Positions 25,892 through 35,332 are shown, numbered from the stretch's first letter. The stretch is 64,000 nt of DNA from Pedobacter metabolipauper (GCF_004362715.1 NZ_SNYC01000006.1:248001-312000); one strand, 5' to 3'. The notes: generated from the letters alone by a model not told the origin. A program made the numbers and translations.

Positions 25892-25899
25892 TACCTTTG
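25892..25899 (+). promoter_or_regulatory. Candidate -7 element of the DEAD-box helicase gene
   Basis: TACCTTTG fits TAnnTTTG and lies 21 bases before the ATG. The -33 region has only CTG at a slightly short distance. Confidence 0.5.
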
Positions 25900-25920
25900 C
25901 GGCTTAATAAATTATAATAC

Positions 25921-27807
25921 ATGATAAACCCATTTAGTAAATTGGGGATAAGTGATGACGTTGTTAATGCCGTAAAGGATTTAGGTTTCGAAAATCCAAC
26001 ACCTATTCAGGAACAAAGTATTCCTGTGCTGTTAGAGGGCAATAACGATTTTGTTGGTTTGGCCCAAACAGGAACAGGAAAGACAGCAGCATTTGGTTTG
26101 CCGCTGTTAGAGTTGATAGACTTTAAAAGCAATAAGCCTCAGGCATTGATTTTATGCCCTACCAGAGAGCTTTGCTTACAGATTACCAGCGACATCAAGA
26201 ATTTCTCAAAAAACATCTCTGGTGCAAATGTAGTTGCCGTTTACGGTGGCGCAAACATTATGCAGCAGTTGCGTGAAATTAGAATCGGTGTACAAATTGT
26301 AGTGGCTACACCGGGCCGTATGTTAGATATTATTGGCCGTAAGGCTATAGATTTCACCAATGTGAAATATGTAGTTTTAGATGAGGCTGATGAAATGTTA
26401 AACATGGGCTTCCAGGAAGATATAAACGACATTTTGTCGACAACTCCTGATGACAAAAAAACTTGGTTATTCTCTGCTACTATGCCTCCTGAGGTTAGAA
26501 GAATAGCTAAAAATTACATGGATTCGCCAGTTGAGCTTACCATGGGAACAAAAAATACGGGTAACGTAAATATTGAGCATGAGTACTATATTGTACGGGC
26601 AAGAGATAAATACGCGGCGCTAAAACGCATTGTAGATTTTAATCCTGAGATTTTTGCTGTAGTATTTTGCAAAACCAAACTGGATACGCAAGATGTTGCT
26701 GAGCATTTGATCAAAGATGGCTACAATGCTGATGCATTGCATGGCGATCTTTCTCAACAACAACGGGATAAGGTTATGCAGCGCTTCCGCGAACGTAACA
26801 TGCAGTTGTTAATTGCTACTGACGTTGCTGCCCGTGGTATTGATGTAAATAACGTTACTCACGTAATCAATTACTCTTTACCTGATGAAATTGAAAGTTA
26901 TACCCACCGTAGCGGTCGTACTGGTCGTGCCGGGAAAACAGGTATTTCAATCTGTATCATCAATTCTAAAGAAATCGGTAAAATCCGTCAAATTGAACGG
27001 ATCATTGGTAAACAATTTACTAAAGCTGAACTGCCTACTGGTTTCGATGTTTGCGAAAAACAATTGTTTTCTTTGGTTCACAAGGTTCACAATGTTGAAG
27101 TTAACGAGAGCCAGATTGAGCAATACATTCCACGTATAATGGATGAGTTTGCTGAATTAAGCAAAGAAGATGTAATCAAACGTTTTGCTTCTTTAGAGTT
27201 TAACCGCTTCTTAGAATACTATAAAAATGCACCTGATCTAAATTCTTCTGCTGATGACAGAGGAGAGCGCAGCGAACGTGGTGAACGTGGTTCAAGAAGT
27301 AGCGAAGGTTATACCCGTCTATTCATTAACTTAGGTTCTGTTGACGACTTTACAAGAGGTGATCTATTATCTTTTGTTTGTAATAACGGTAAAATTAGCG
27401 GAAAAAGCATTGGTAAAATAGATCTAAAAGGTGTTTATTCATTCTTTGAAGTTGAAAATGCTACTGTAGAATCTCTATTTGCAAACTTCAAAGCGGTTGA
27501 ATTTAACAATCGTGGCGTAAGGATTGAAAAAACTGCTGAAGGTGAAGGCGGAAGCGGCGGCGGTCGTAGTCGTGGTGGATTTGGCGGAGAACGCAGAAGC
27601 GGTGGCGGCGGTTACGCTGGAAAACGTGAAGGCGGAAGCGGAGAAAGAAGAAGCTACAGCGGTGGTGCTGGTGGCGGCAGGCGTGAAGGTGGAAACAGCA
27701 GTGGTGGTTTCAGAGATTTCTCTGGAAGAAGCCGTGAAGAAAGAGGTGGAAATTCTGGTGGTGGCAGACGCGAAGGCGGAAGCAGCGACAGAAAACGCAG
27801 ATCGTAA
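25921..27807 (+). CDS. DEAD-box ATP-dependent RNA helicase with DbpA-like domain and RG-rich tail
   Basis: 628 residues. The helicase core (about 1-380) shows the Q motif NPTPIQEQSIPVL, motif I AQTGTGKT, Ia PTRELCLQ, II LDEADEM, III SATMP and VI HRSGRTGRAGK. A DbpA/CsdA-type RNA-binding domain follows at about 460-535 (YTRLFINLGSVDDF). The last 90 residues are Gly/Arg/Ser-rich with RGG-like repeats. The build resembles DeaD/CsdA, which remodels ribosomal and structured mRNA in the cold. The tail's repetitive codons give spurious open frames in other phases. A strong shared terminator follows. Confidence 0.95.
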   Translation: MINPFSKLGISDDVVNAVKDLGFENPTPIQEQSIPVLLEGNNDFVGLAQTGTGKTAAFGLPLLELIDFKSNKPQALILCPTRELCLQITSDIKNFSKNISGANVVAVYGGANIMQQLREIRIGVQIVVATPGRMLDIIGRKAIDFTNVKYVVLDEADEMLNMGFQEDINDILSTTPDDKKTWLFSATMPPEVRRIAKNYMDSPVELTMGTKNTGNVNIEHEYYIVRARDKYAALKRIVDFNPEIFAVVFCKTKLDTQDVAEHLIKDGYNADALHGDLSQQQRDKVMQRFRERNMQLLIATDVAARGIDVNNVTHVINYSLPDEIESYTHRSGRTGRAGKTGISICIINSKEIGKIRQIERIIGKQFTKAELPTGFDVCEKQLFSLVHKVHNVEVNESQIEQYIPRIMDEFAELSKEDVIKRFASLEFNRFLEYYKNAPDLNSSADDRGERSERGERGSRSSEGYTRLFINLGSVDDFTRGDLLSFVCNNGKISGKSIGKIDLKGVYSFFEVENATVESLFANFKAVEFNNRGVRIEKTAEGEGGSGGGRSRGGFGGERRSGGGGYAGKREGGSGERRSYSGGAGGGRREGGNSSGGFRDFSGRSREERGGNSGGGRREGGSSDRKRRS

Positions 27808-27823
27808 TCGAAATTCTAAATAT

Positions 27824-27852
27824 AAAGCCCTTTGAAAATTTCAAAGGGCTTT
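27824..27852. terminator. Bidirectional terminator, helicase / basic exported protein
   Basis: Perfect 14-base arms around a single central base (27824-27837 with 27839-27852), with A and T tracts on both sides. It lies between convergent genes, 17 and 5 bases from their stops. Confidence 0.9.
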
Positions 27853-27856
27853 TTTA

Positions 27857-28177
27857 TTAATTTACTGGCCTTGTTTTTATTTCTGATGCTTTCAAATAGA
27901 CTTTTCCACCTTTTTTATTGATGTAATACTTTCTATTTTTACCATCAATATATACGTTTGAGCCGTCTGGCGCCATCTTGCCTTTATAGGTTTGATCAAC
28001 AACCTTTGCACTTCCTTTAACAGTAACCTCTGCGGTTTTATTACCTACTTTTTTAGCTGTTTTATTAATTGTTGTACCCACACTTTCCTTTTTCTTTTTT
28101 TCTTGTGCAGGAGAGGAGAAACCAATTGCAATGCTCATGGCAAGGGTTAATAACCCTGTTAAATATCTTGTTTTCAT
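27857..28177 (-). CDS. Small exported lysine-rich protein with a PBCV-type basic repeat
   Basis: 106 residues with a signal peptide (MKTRYLTGLLTLAMSIAIGFSSPAQ) and a very basic mature part. The middle (VGTTINKTAKKVGNKTAEV) looks amphipathic. The C-terminal segment PDGSNVYIDGKNRKYYINKK resembles the short PBCV-specific basic adaptor motif seen in small exported Bacteroidota proteins. The function is unknown; a cell-wall or nucleic-acid contact in the periplasm is conceivable from charge alone. It lies 49 bases downstream of gpsA. Confidence 0.72.
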   Translation of the reverse strand: MKTRYLTGLLTLAMSIAIGFSSPAQEKKKKESVGTTINKTAKKVGNKTAEVTVKGSAKVVDQTYKGKMAPDGSNVYIDGKNRKYYINKKGGKVYLKASEIKTRPVN

Positions 28178-28226
28178 AGTCGTAGTATTTGTTAAGCAAC
28201 AAATGCAATACGTTTTTGTTTTTACA

Positions 28227-29225
28227 CTAGCTCAACTGCTCGGTAAGCAGACGCATTTCAATGTGCGGAGAATGTTTTTCATAAAGGATAGCATATACTG
28301 CCCGGCTTATTGGCATATCAACTTTATATTTTTTATTAATGTGGTGCATACAGTTTACGGCATAATATCCTTCGGCTACCATAGCCATTTCCAACTGTGC
28401 TGATTTTACAGTATATCCTTTACCAATCATATTACCGAAGGTACGGTTGCGGCTGAATTGCGAATAAGCAGTTACCAGCAGATCTCCCAAATAGGCAGAT
28501 TCTTTGATATCCCGCGAAATGGGATGTACAATATCCACGAACCTATTGATCTCACGAATCGCATTTGAAATTAAAACAGCCTGAAAATTATCACCATATC
28601 CAACGCCATGACAAATACCACTTGCCACTGCATAAATATTTTTCAGAACCGCAGCATATTCGGTACCGAAAATATCATCAGAAACATTGGTTTTTATATA
28701 CCTGGTATTAAGAAGACCAGCAAATGTCGATGCAAGATCCACATTTACAGACGCTATAGTGAGGTATGATAATTTCTCCAATGCCACTTCTTCTGCATGA
28801 CATGGCCCGCTGATCACAACAATATCCTCAAGGGGCACGTTATATTTTTGATTTATAAATTCTCCGATGATCAAATTTTCATCAGGTACAATTCCTTTAA
28901 TTGCAGAAATGATCTTTTTACCTTTCAACTGTTCCGGAGTGATATCTTTTAGGGTTTCTTTAAGAAATGCTGCCGGCACATTTAAGATGACGTAATCAGC
29001 ATTGCTGATAATTTCCGAGATATCATTAGAAATGTGTGTTTCAGGTATCCTGATCTCTACAGAACTCAGGTAATTTGGATTGTGTTTATATTTTTGAAGA
29101 TGCGCTATAGCTTCGGCATTCCGCATCCACCAATAGATCTCCTTAGCAGTAATATTATCTGAAAGCATTTTTATGATTGCGGTAGCCCAGCTCCCGCCAC
29201 CAATCATTGCAACTCTAGGCATCAT
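28227..29225 (-). CDS. gpsA: NAD(P)H-dependent glycerol-3-phosphate dehydrogenase
   Basis: Reduces dihydroxyacetone phosphate to sn-glycerol 3-phosphate for phospholipid synthesis. 332 residues with an N-terminal Rossmann fold (AMIGGGSWATAI; the family usually has GxGSWGTA, so Ala replaces the third Gly), SAIKGIVPDENL, VISGPCHAEEVA and the catalytic-Lys region TEYAAVLKNIYAVASGICHG near residue 195. Two adjacent ATG codons (29225, 29222) are possible starts. It is separated from the upstream efflux genes by a terminator. Confidence 0.96.
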   Translation of the reverse strand: MMPRVAMIGGGSWATAIIKMLSDNITAKEIYWWMRNAEAIAHLQKYKHNPNYLSSVEIRIPETHISNDISEIISNADYVILNVPAAFLKETLKDITPEQLKGKKIISAIKGIVPDENLIIGEFINQKYNVPLEDIVVISGPCHAEEVALEKLSYLTIASVNVDLASTFAGLLNTRYIKTNVSDDIFGTEYAAVLKNIYAVASGICHGVGYGDNFQAVLISNAIREINRFVDIVHPISRDIKESAYLGDLLVTAYSQFSRNRTFGNMIGKGYTVKSAQLEMAMVAEGYYAVNCMHHINKKYKVDMPISRAVYAILYEKHSPHIEMRLLTEQLS

Positions 29226-29244
29226 AGTTTTATAAATAAAAAAA

Positions 29245-29268
29245 CCCGGCTTAATGTTTTAAACCGGG
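29245..29268 (-). terminator. Intrinsic terminator after the HlyD-type adaptor gene
   Basis: On the minus strand an 8-bp GC-rich stem (29261-29268 with 29245-29252, one G-T pair) is followed by seven T residues. It ends the tolC-hlyD transcript before gpsA. Confidence 0.85.
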
Positions 29269-29306
29269 GCAATTTACTTATTTAAAATGACTGATATTGT
29301 TTACTT

Positions 29307-30650
29307 TTATTTCGCTGCGTTAAACAGTTGATCTTTAGTAGTTTTTTCTACTTTCATACCATCCTTTAACCGGTTTTGAATGGCCGAATAAGGTCCTGAT
29401 ACTACATCCTGACCTGCTTTAAGTCCTGTTTTAACAATAATATACTGATCGTTCTGAATACCTGTTGTAACTTCTACCTTCTTTATTGTTCCGGCATTGA
29501 ACAGGTAAACATATTGCTTAACTGTTTTATCATTAAGTTTCGATTTTTGTTTATCAGCATTCTGGTCATTATTCTCTGTATTGGGCTTCGCTTTATTTTT
29601 ATCTTCAGTAAATACAGCCTGAATTGGTATAGCCAATCCTTTGACAGATTCACTTTCAATATCCACAGTTGCCGAAAGGCCTGGCCTGAATGGAGACGGT
29701 AAATCCTTAGCACCACCTTTAACATCATTATAGGATTCTGCTATGATACGCACTTTAACATTAAAGTTAGTTACCTGATCTACGGAACTTGTAGTTGTAC
29801 CAATATCTTTTGAGGAGCTTGCAATTTCTGTTACAACGCCTTTAAATTTCTTATCTGCAAATGCATCTACTTCAATCACCGCACTGTCACCAACATTAAC
29901 CCGGTTAATATCATTTTCATTGACATCAACATTTACTTCCATTGATGAAAGATTGGATATTCTCATGATCTCTGTACCTGCCATTTGAGCTGTACCAAGA
30001 ATACGATCACCCAACTCTACCGATAACTTGGAAATCACTCCATCAACCGGCGCAAAAATCGTTGCTTTAGCTAAATTTGCATTCGCTTCCTGAACATTCG
30101 CTCCTGATTGCTCTAACATAAATTTAGCGGATGTTACGTCCTCTTTAGCCCTTCCCAAATTTGTTTTTGCCGTTAAATAAGCAGCTTTCGCAGCATCAAA
30201 TTCTGATGCAGAGATTACTTTTTTATTAAAAAGTTCGACATTACGCTTGTAAGTAGCTTCTGCATTTATAAAATTTCCTTCGCTCTGCTGCAGCATTTGT
30301 TGTGAAGATGCTACACTCGCTCTTTGAGAACTATATGAAGCGACTGCCCTATCGTATCCCGATTTTAATACATCTGGCCTTACTTTACAAAGCAGCTGGC
30401 CTTTTTTTACCACATCACCTTCTTTAACTAAAAGCTCTGTAACCTCTCCAGACACCTCAGAGCTCAATTTAACCTCGGTTTCTGGTTGGATCTTACCACT
30501 TGCTGTAACCGTTTCGATCACTTTCCGGTCTGTGGTTTTCTCTATAGTAACCTTTTCAATTTTTTCTCCTCCAATAAGGCCGGTAAGCTTTGCTATCACT
30601 AGTAATGCAATGATTACACCTAGAATAATTAATATGGGTTTTAGTTTCAT
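29307..30650 (-). CDS. Efflux periplasmic adaptor (HlyD/MacA-type membrane fusion protein)
   Basis: 447 residues: one N-terminal transmembrane helix (about 5-26), a split biotinyl-lipoyl domain (SGEVTELLVKEGDVVKKGQL, and later TIFAPVDGVISKLSVELGD), a long alpha-helical hairpin between them (about 105-190, a coiled coil that docks to TolC) and beta-barrel and membrane-proximal domains. It couples an inner-membrane pump to an outer-membrane channel. It is second in an operon after tolC (37-base gap) and is followed by a terminator, so the pump itself is encoded elsewhere. A Lys/Asn/Asp-rich insertion sits near residue 355. Confidence 0.93.
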   Translation of the reverse strand: MKLKPILIILGVIIALLVIAKLTGLIGGEKIEKVTIEKTTDRKVIETVTASGKIQPETEVKLSSEVSGEVTELLVKEGDVVKKGQLLCKVRPDVLKSGYDRAVASYSSQRASVASSQQMLQQSEGNFINAEATYKRNVELFNKKVISASEFDAAKAAYLTAKTNLGRAKEDVTSAKFMLEQSGANVQEANANLAKATIFAPVDGVISKLSVELGDRILGTAQMAGTEIMRISNLSSMEVNVDVNENDINRVNVGDSAVIEVDAFADKKFKGVVTEIASSSKDIGTTTSSVDQVTNFNVKVRIIAESYNDVKGGAKDLPSPFRPGLSATVDIESESVKGLAIPIQAVFTEDKNKAKPNTENNDQNADKQKSKLNDKTVKQYVYLFNAGTIKKVEVTTGIQNDQYIIVKTGLKAGQDVVSGPYSAIQNRLKDGMKVEKTTKDQLFNAAK

Positions 30651-30687
30651 TTGTTCTATTTTTTGTTTTCTATTTTATTATGGTTAC

Positions 30688-32031
30688 TTAGAATATAATT
30701 TGTTTACCTAAGTAGTAGTCTATCACTTTTGCTTTAAATAATAAATCGTATTTAGCCCTTATATTATCAATCTCTGCCCTATTCCGGTTTGTTAATGAGG
30801 TACTGTAATCCAGTGAATTTACCAAACCAACATTATAGCGTTGCTCAATCACTGCAAATGCTTCCTGACGGGCATTAAATGTTTTTGTAGTAGATTCGTA
30901 GGTACTTTCAGCCGCTTTCAGATCTGCCACTGCCTGATAAATGATCTTATTCAGATTATTTTTTGCCAGTTGCTCATCTGCCTGAAATTGCTGCAGATTA
31001 ATTCTCGCCCTGGTTACTCCTGAGCGAGCCTGCAGTCCATTAAAAATGGGAATGCTCAAACTCATACCAACTCTTTTAGAAATATTATTTTCAATCTGTT
31101 TTCCGAAAGCTACATTTGGATTTTCAGGTCTTGCATTATAGTTGTAGAAATAACCCGTTCCGTAACCTCCGCTTAAAGATAGCCTTGGATACAAACTCCC
31201 TTTTGCAATATCTATACCTCTTTTTGCAACTTCCGTTTGCAATCCTGCAAGTTTAATATCTGGAAAAATACGCATAGACTCTGAATACACTTGTTCAGGG
31301 TTATAATTTGTTGACGGCTTATTAAAGCTAGACAGTACAGGGGCCTGTATGTCATATCTTGTAGCAGATGGAATGTCCATCAATTGGGCCAAGGTAAGAT
31401 ATGAAATGGTTAAGGCATTGGTAGCGGTTGTAACATCAAGCTCAGCGGTTGCTACAAGCGATCTTGATTCAGCTACATCTGCAAGGGTCTTATTACCTAC
31501 GTTTAATAGTTCTTGTTGTTGCGTTAACTGTTCTTGAGAAACTACCAATTGTTGTTGTGCAGCTTTCAAGCGGTCTTTATTGTATAAAATGTCAAGATAA
31601 GATGTAATTACCTGTAAAGTCAGGTCATTTTTCAACTTTTCTGTACTTGCCTTTCCCGATTCTAATAAGACCTTATTCTGTCTGATCTGGTTAATTTTAG
31701 AAAATCCGTTAAACAAATCGACTCCAGCACTTGCGTCTGGGCCGAAGTTATAGTTTTGTGTGTTTTCGTAAATTCCGGAAGTACCCGAGTTATTACGTCC
31801 CCATGCCATGCTCTGAGAAATTCCTGCACTAAGGGTTGGATACAAAGCCAATTTTGCCTGTTTTAAGTTCTCATCTGCCAGGCTTTCACTGAGCTCTGCC
31901 TTTTTAACCTGAAGATTATTATTTAGTGTTTTTTCAATAGCCTGCTGTATGGTGATGACCTCCTGCGCGGCAGATCTCTGAATAAAACCTGCAATAAGCA
32001 AAAGAGACAATACTAGGGGAAGCTTTTTCAT
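30688..32031 (-). CDS. TolC family outer-membrane efflux protein
   Basis: 447 residues with a signal peptide (MKKLPLVLSLLLIAGFIQRSAAQ) and two internally repeated OEP halves (about 30-230 and 245-440). Each half has long helices rich in Gln, Leu and Ala (for example ESLADENLKQAKLALYPTLS and AELDVTTATNALTISYLTLA), the usual makeup of the periplasmic tunnel. GMSLSIPIFNGLQARSGV is the conserved beta-strand and hairpin motif. It forms the outer-membrane exit duct for the adaptor encoded just downstream. Confidence 0.94.
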   Translation of the reverse strand: MKKLPLVLSLLLIAGFIQRSAAQEVITIQQAIEKTLNNNLQVKKAELSESLADENLKQAKLALYPTLSAGISQSMAWGRNNSGTSGIYENTQNYNFGPDASAGVDLFNGFSKINQIRQNKVLLESGKASTEKLKNDLTLQVITSYLDILYNKDRLKAAQQQLVVSQEQLTQQQELLNVGNKTLADVAESRSLVATAELDVTTATNALTISYLTLAQLMDIPSATRYDIQAPVLSSFNKPSTNYNPEQVYSESMRIFPDIKLAGLQTEVAKRGIDIAKGSLYPRLSLSGGYGTGYFYNYNARPENPNVAFGKQIENNISKRVGMSLSIPIFNGLQARSGVTRARINLQQFQADEQLAKNNLNKIIYQAVADLKAAESTYESTTKTFNARQEAFAVIEQRYNVGLVNSLDYSTSLTNRNRAEIDNIRAKYDLLFKAKVIDYYLGKQIIF

Positions 32032-32106
32032 AATTTAATTTTCACAATATTAATATAAACAACTCTTTGATTTTGTAAATTTTCAAGTACACCAATTGTA
32101 TTTTAT

Positions 32107-32114
32107 TACATTTG
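32107..32114 (+). promoter_or_regulatory. Candidate -7 element abutting the deacetylase start
   Basis: TACATTTG ends three bases before the ATG at 32118, so transcription would begin at or within a base or two of the start codon. No -33 TTG is seen at the expected distance. Confidence 0.4.
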
Positions 32115-32117
32115 CGG

Positions 32118-32735
32118 ATGTACCTGGTCAAATCTCCACTTTTATTAAAATGGTATTATCCGTCGTTAACCTGGAGCAGGTCCAGTGATCAAAAAGTTAT
32201 TTATTTAACCTTTGACGATGGACCTATACCCGATGTTACAACGTTCGTATTAAAAACTTTAAAAAGCTTTAATGCGAAAGCTACGTTTTTCTGTATCGGA
32301 GATAACATTTGTAAACATCCCTACATTTTTGAACAGATAAAGAACGATGGACACAGCATCGGCAACCATACTTTTAACCATTTAAAAGGATGGGTAACAC
32401 CGGATGATGTATACCTTGAAAACTTTCAAAAATGCCAGGAATTAACCGGCACAAATTTATTTCGCCCGCCTTACGGAAGAATCAAAAGATCACAGATCAC
32501 CAAACTCCGTTCTATGCTTCCAGATCTTAATATTGTGATGTGGAATGTATTAAGCGGAGATTTTGATATTGAACTTGATCCCAAAAAATGCTGCTCTAAT
32601 GTGATCAGAAATACTGGAAACGGTTCTATAGTTGTATTTCATGATAGTTTAAAAGCTTACGAACGTCTTACATATGCGTTACCTGAAGTGTTGAAACATT
32701 TTAGTAAAATGGGCTATAGATTTGATTCTCTCTAA
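32118..32735 (+). CDS. Polysaccharide deacetylase (NodB-fold) family protein
   Basis: 205 residues from the ATG at 32118; the in-frame TTG at 32112 is less likely. It is a near-minimal NodB domain: the metal-binding TFDDGPIPDV near residue 33, HSIGNHTFNH (His-x3-His) near 80, the catalytic-base and groove motif RPPYGR near 117, and FHDS near the C-terminus. Family members remove N- or O-acetyl groups from chitin-like glycans, peptidoglycan or poly-GlcNAc. There is no signal peptide, so location and substrate are open. No Shine-Dalgarno precedes the start. Confidence 0.9.
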   Translation: MYLVKSPLLLKWYYPSLTWSRSSDQKVIYLTFDDGPIPDVTTFVLKTLKSFNAKATFFCIGDNICKHPYIFEQIKNDGHSIGNHTFNHLKGWVTPDDVYLENFQKCQELTGTNLFRPPYGRIKRSQITKLRSMLPDLNIVMWNVLSGDFDIELDPKKCCSNVIRNTGNGSIVVFHDSLKAYERLTYALPEVLKHFSKMGYRFDSL

Positions 32736-33036
32736 TTCTTCTGATCTAAATTCATCTAACAGTCTGCTAACGTCAGGCCAAAAGAATCTTCTGACTCAAA
32801 ACCTTACTTATCAATATATTAACGAATATCTTTGAATATGAGATGTTCATTAATGGACAATAGTGTTCAAAAGCGATCGGAAAAAATAGATCTGTTAAAT
32901 CAGTATTATTTATTATACTTAATTATTTAGAATATATATAAATAATATAATGATTTACAGATGATGTCTTACCCCTGTTTTTTTTTGTAAATTCGCTACA
33001 AATAATAAATACTTACCCTTTTAACACATATCATCA
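32736..33036 (+). other. 301-base AT-rich region upstream of aconitase
   Basis: No ORF or strong hairpin. TAAATTCG at 32988-32995 is one base from the TAnnTTTG element and could be the aconitase -7, but no TTG sits 19 bases upstream. The rest looks like long A/T-rich spacer with no clear terminator for the deacetylase. Confidence 0.5.
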
Positions 33037-35316
33037 ATGGCTTTTGATATTGAAATGATCAAAAAGGTGTATGCAAACTTTGGCCCCCGTACTGAGGCGG
33101 CACGTAAATTAGTAGGCAGACCTTTAACACTTTCAGAAAAAATACTTTACACCCATCTTTGGGATGGAAATACAAATACCGTTTACATTAGAGGTACTGA
33201 TTATGTAGATTTTGCTCCTGACCGTGTGGCTATGCAAGATGCTACTGCACAAATGGCTTTATTGCAATTTATGCAGGCTGGAAGACCAAAAGTTGCTGTT
33301 CCATCTACCGTGCATTGTGATCACCTGATCACTGCAAAAAATGGTGCTGAAATAGATCTACCTGCTGCAAATACTGAAAGTAAGGAAGTATTTGACTTTT
33401 TGGCTTCTGTTTCTAACAAATATGGTATTGGTTTCTGGAAACCAGGTGCGGGTATTATTCATCAGGTTGTATTAGAAAATTATGCTTTTCCTGGTGGAAT
33501 GATGATAGGTACTGATTCACACACCGTAAATGCTGGTGGTTTAGGTATGGTTGCTATTGGTGTTGGTGGTGCTGATGCATGTGACGTGATGGCCGGACTG
33601 CCATGGGAACTTAAATTCCCGAAATTAATTGGTGTTAAGCTAACTGGAAAACTGAATGGATGGACGTCTGCTAAAGATGTGATCTTAAAGGTTGCCGGTA
33701 TTCTTACTGTTAAAGGCGGTACTGGTGCCATTGTTGAGTATTTTGGTGAAGGTGCAACCAGTATGAGCTGTACAGGTAAAGGTACAATCTGTAATATGGG
33801 TGCAGAGATTGGCGCAACGACTTCTACTTTTGGATACGATGAAAGCATGGAGCGTTATCTACGTGCTACAGACAGATCAGAAGTTGCCGATGCTGCAAAT
33901 GAAATTAAAGAACATTTAACCGGAGATCCTGAGGTTTATGAGGATCCTGAAAAATATTTTGACCAGATCATTGAGATCAATCTTTCTGAGCTTGAACCAT
34001 ATCTGAACGGCCCTTTTACCCCGGATCTGGCTACGCCTATTTCTAAAATGAAAGAGGTTGCTGAAGCAAACGGATGGCCAATGAAGATTGATGTTGGTTT
34101 GATCGGGTCTTGTACAAACTCATCCTATGAAGATATTTCAAGGGCTGTAAGTATTGCAAGACAGGTTGCAGAAAAGGGTCTGGTTGCTAAAGCTGAGTAT
34201 TGTATTAATCCTGGATCAGAGCAAATTCGCTATACAATTCACCGTGACGGTTTTTTAGACGTATTCGAAGGCATAGGTGCTAAGGTATTTACCAACGCTT
34301 GCGGACCTTGTATTGGCATGTGGGATCGGGTTGGTGCGGAGAAGCAGGAAAGAAATACCATTGTTCACTCGTTTAACAGGAACTTTGCTAAACGTGCCGA
34401 TGGTAACCCAAATACTTTCGCATTTGTAGGTTCTCCTGAACTGGTAACTGCTTTGGCTATAGCTGGTGATCTAAGTTTTAATCCATTAACCGATACATTA
34501 ACAAATAATAAAGGTGAACAGGTTAAGTTAGATGAACCATCAGGCTATGAGTTGCCTGTTAAAGGATTTGCTGTTGAGGATGCCGGTTACCAAAAACCAG
34601 CTGAAGATGGAAGCGGTGTTCAGGTCCTTGTTTCTCCAACATCACACAGGTTACAACTGCTTGATCCATTTAAAGCTTGGGAAGGCACTGATATTTTCGG
34701 ATTAAAATTGCTTATTAAAGCAAAGGGAAAATGTACTACGGATCATATTTCTATGGCTGGTCCTTGGTTAAAGTTCCGCGGCCATCTAGACAACATCTCT
34801 AATAACATGCTGATTGGTGCGGTTAACTATTTTAACGACAAGACAGATTCTGTTAAAAATAATTTAACTGGTGAGTATGGTCCGGTACCTGCTACTCAGC
34901 GCGCTTATAAAGCAGAAGATCTTGGATCTATCGTAGTGGGAGATGAAAATTATGGTGAAGGGTCTAGCCGTGAACACGCTGCTATGGAGCCTCGTCATTT
35001 AGGTGTCCGTGCGGTATTGGTTAAATCTTTTGCCCGTATTCACGAAACTAACCTTAAAAAACAGGGGATGCTTGGGCTAACCTTTGTTAACAAAGATGAT
35101 TATGAGAAAATACTTGAGGACGATGTAATTGACATCATTGGTTTAACCACATTTACGCCTAACCTTCCACTTACATTGGTGTTAAACCATGCTGATGGAA
35201 CTAAAGAAAGTATTTCTGTAAATCATAGTTATAACGCACAACAAATTGAATGGTTTAAAGCTGGTGGTGCATTAAATATCATTAGAAGAGAAGCAGCTAA
35301 AAATGCAACCATCTAA
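33037..35316 (+). CDS. Aconitate hydratase, mitochondrial-type
   Basis: Isomerises citrate and isocitrate in the TCA cycle using a [4Fe-4S] cluster. At 759 residues it has the size and motifs of mitochondrial aconitase rather than the roughly 890-residue bacterial AcnA. The cluster Cys are in VPSTVHCDHL-type context (HCD near 89), GSCTNSSYED near 357, and TNACGPCIGMWD near 420. The swivelling C-terminal domain holds GEGSSREHAAMEPRHLG near 645, which binds substrate. It is monocistronic, with a shared terminator downstream. Confidence 0.96.
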   Translation: MAFDIEMIKKVYANFGPRTEAARKLVGRPLTLSEKILYTHLWDGNTNTVYIRGTDYVDFAPDRVAMQDATAQMALLQFMQAGRPKVAVPSTVHCDHLITAKNGAEIDLPAANTESKEVFDFLASVSNKYGIGFWKPGAGIIHQVVLENYAFPGGMMIGTDSHTVNAGGLGMVAIGVGGADACDVMAGLPWELKFPKLIGVKLTGKLNGWTSAKDVILKVAGILTVKGGTGAIVEYFGEGATSMSCTGKGTICNMGAEIGATTSTFGYDESMERYLRATDRSEVADAANEIKEHLTGDPEVYEDPEKYFDQIIEINLSELEPYLNGPFTPDLATPISKMKEVAEANGWPMKIDVGLIGSCTNSSYEDISRAVSIARQVAEKGLVAKAEYCINPGSEQIRYTIHRDGFLDVFEGIGAKVFTNACGPCIGMWDRVGAEKQERNTIVHSFNRNFAKRADGNPNTFAFVGSPELVTALAIAGDLSFNPLTDTLTNNKGEQVKLDEPSGYELPVKGFAVEDAGYQKPAEDGSGVQVLVSPTSHRLQLLDPFKAWEGTDIFGLKLLIKAKGKCTTDHISMAGPWLKFRGHLDNISNNMLIGAVNYFNDKTDSVKNNLTGEYGPVPATQRAYKAEDLGSIVVGDENYGEGSSREHAAMEPRHLGVRAVLVKSFARIHETNLKKQGMLGLTFVNKDDYEKILEDDVIDIIGLTTFTPNLPLTLVLNHADGTKESISVNHSYNAQQIEWFKAGGALNIIRREAAKNATI

Positions 35317-35332
35317 TTACTAAAATAATTTA

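Noticed and set aside
27541..27800. Possible tandem DNA repeat or CRISPR-like region
   Set aside because: The repetition is imperfect GGN-rich coding sequence for an RGG-like tail. There are no constant repeats with unique spacers.
27524..27835. Open frame of 103 residues, Ala/Val/Glu-rich, overlapping the helicase 3' end
   Set aside because: It is a phase-shifted reading of the Gly/Arg-rich codons of the helicase tail; the composition is a by-product of GGN/GAA repeats.
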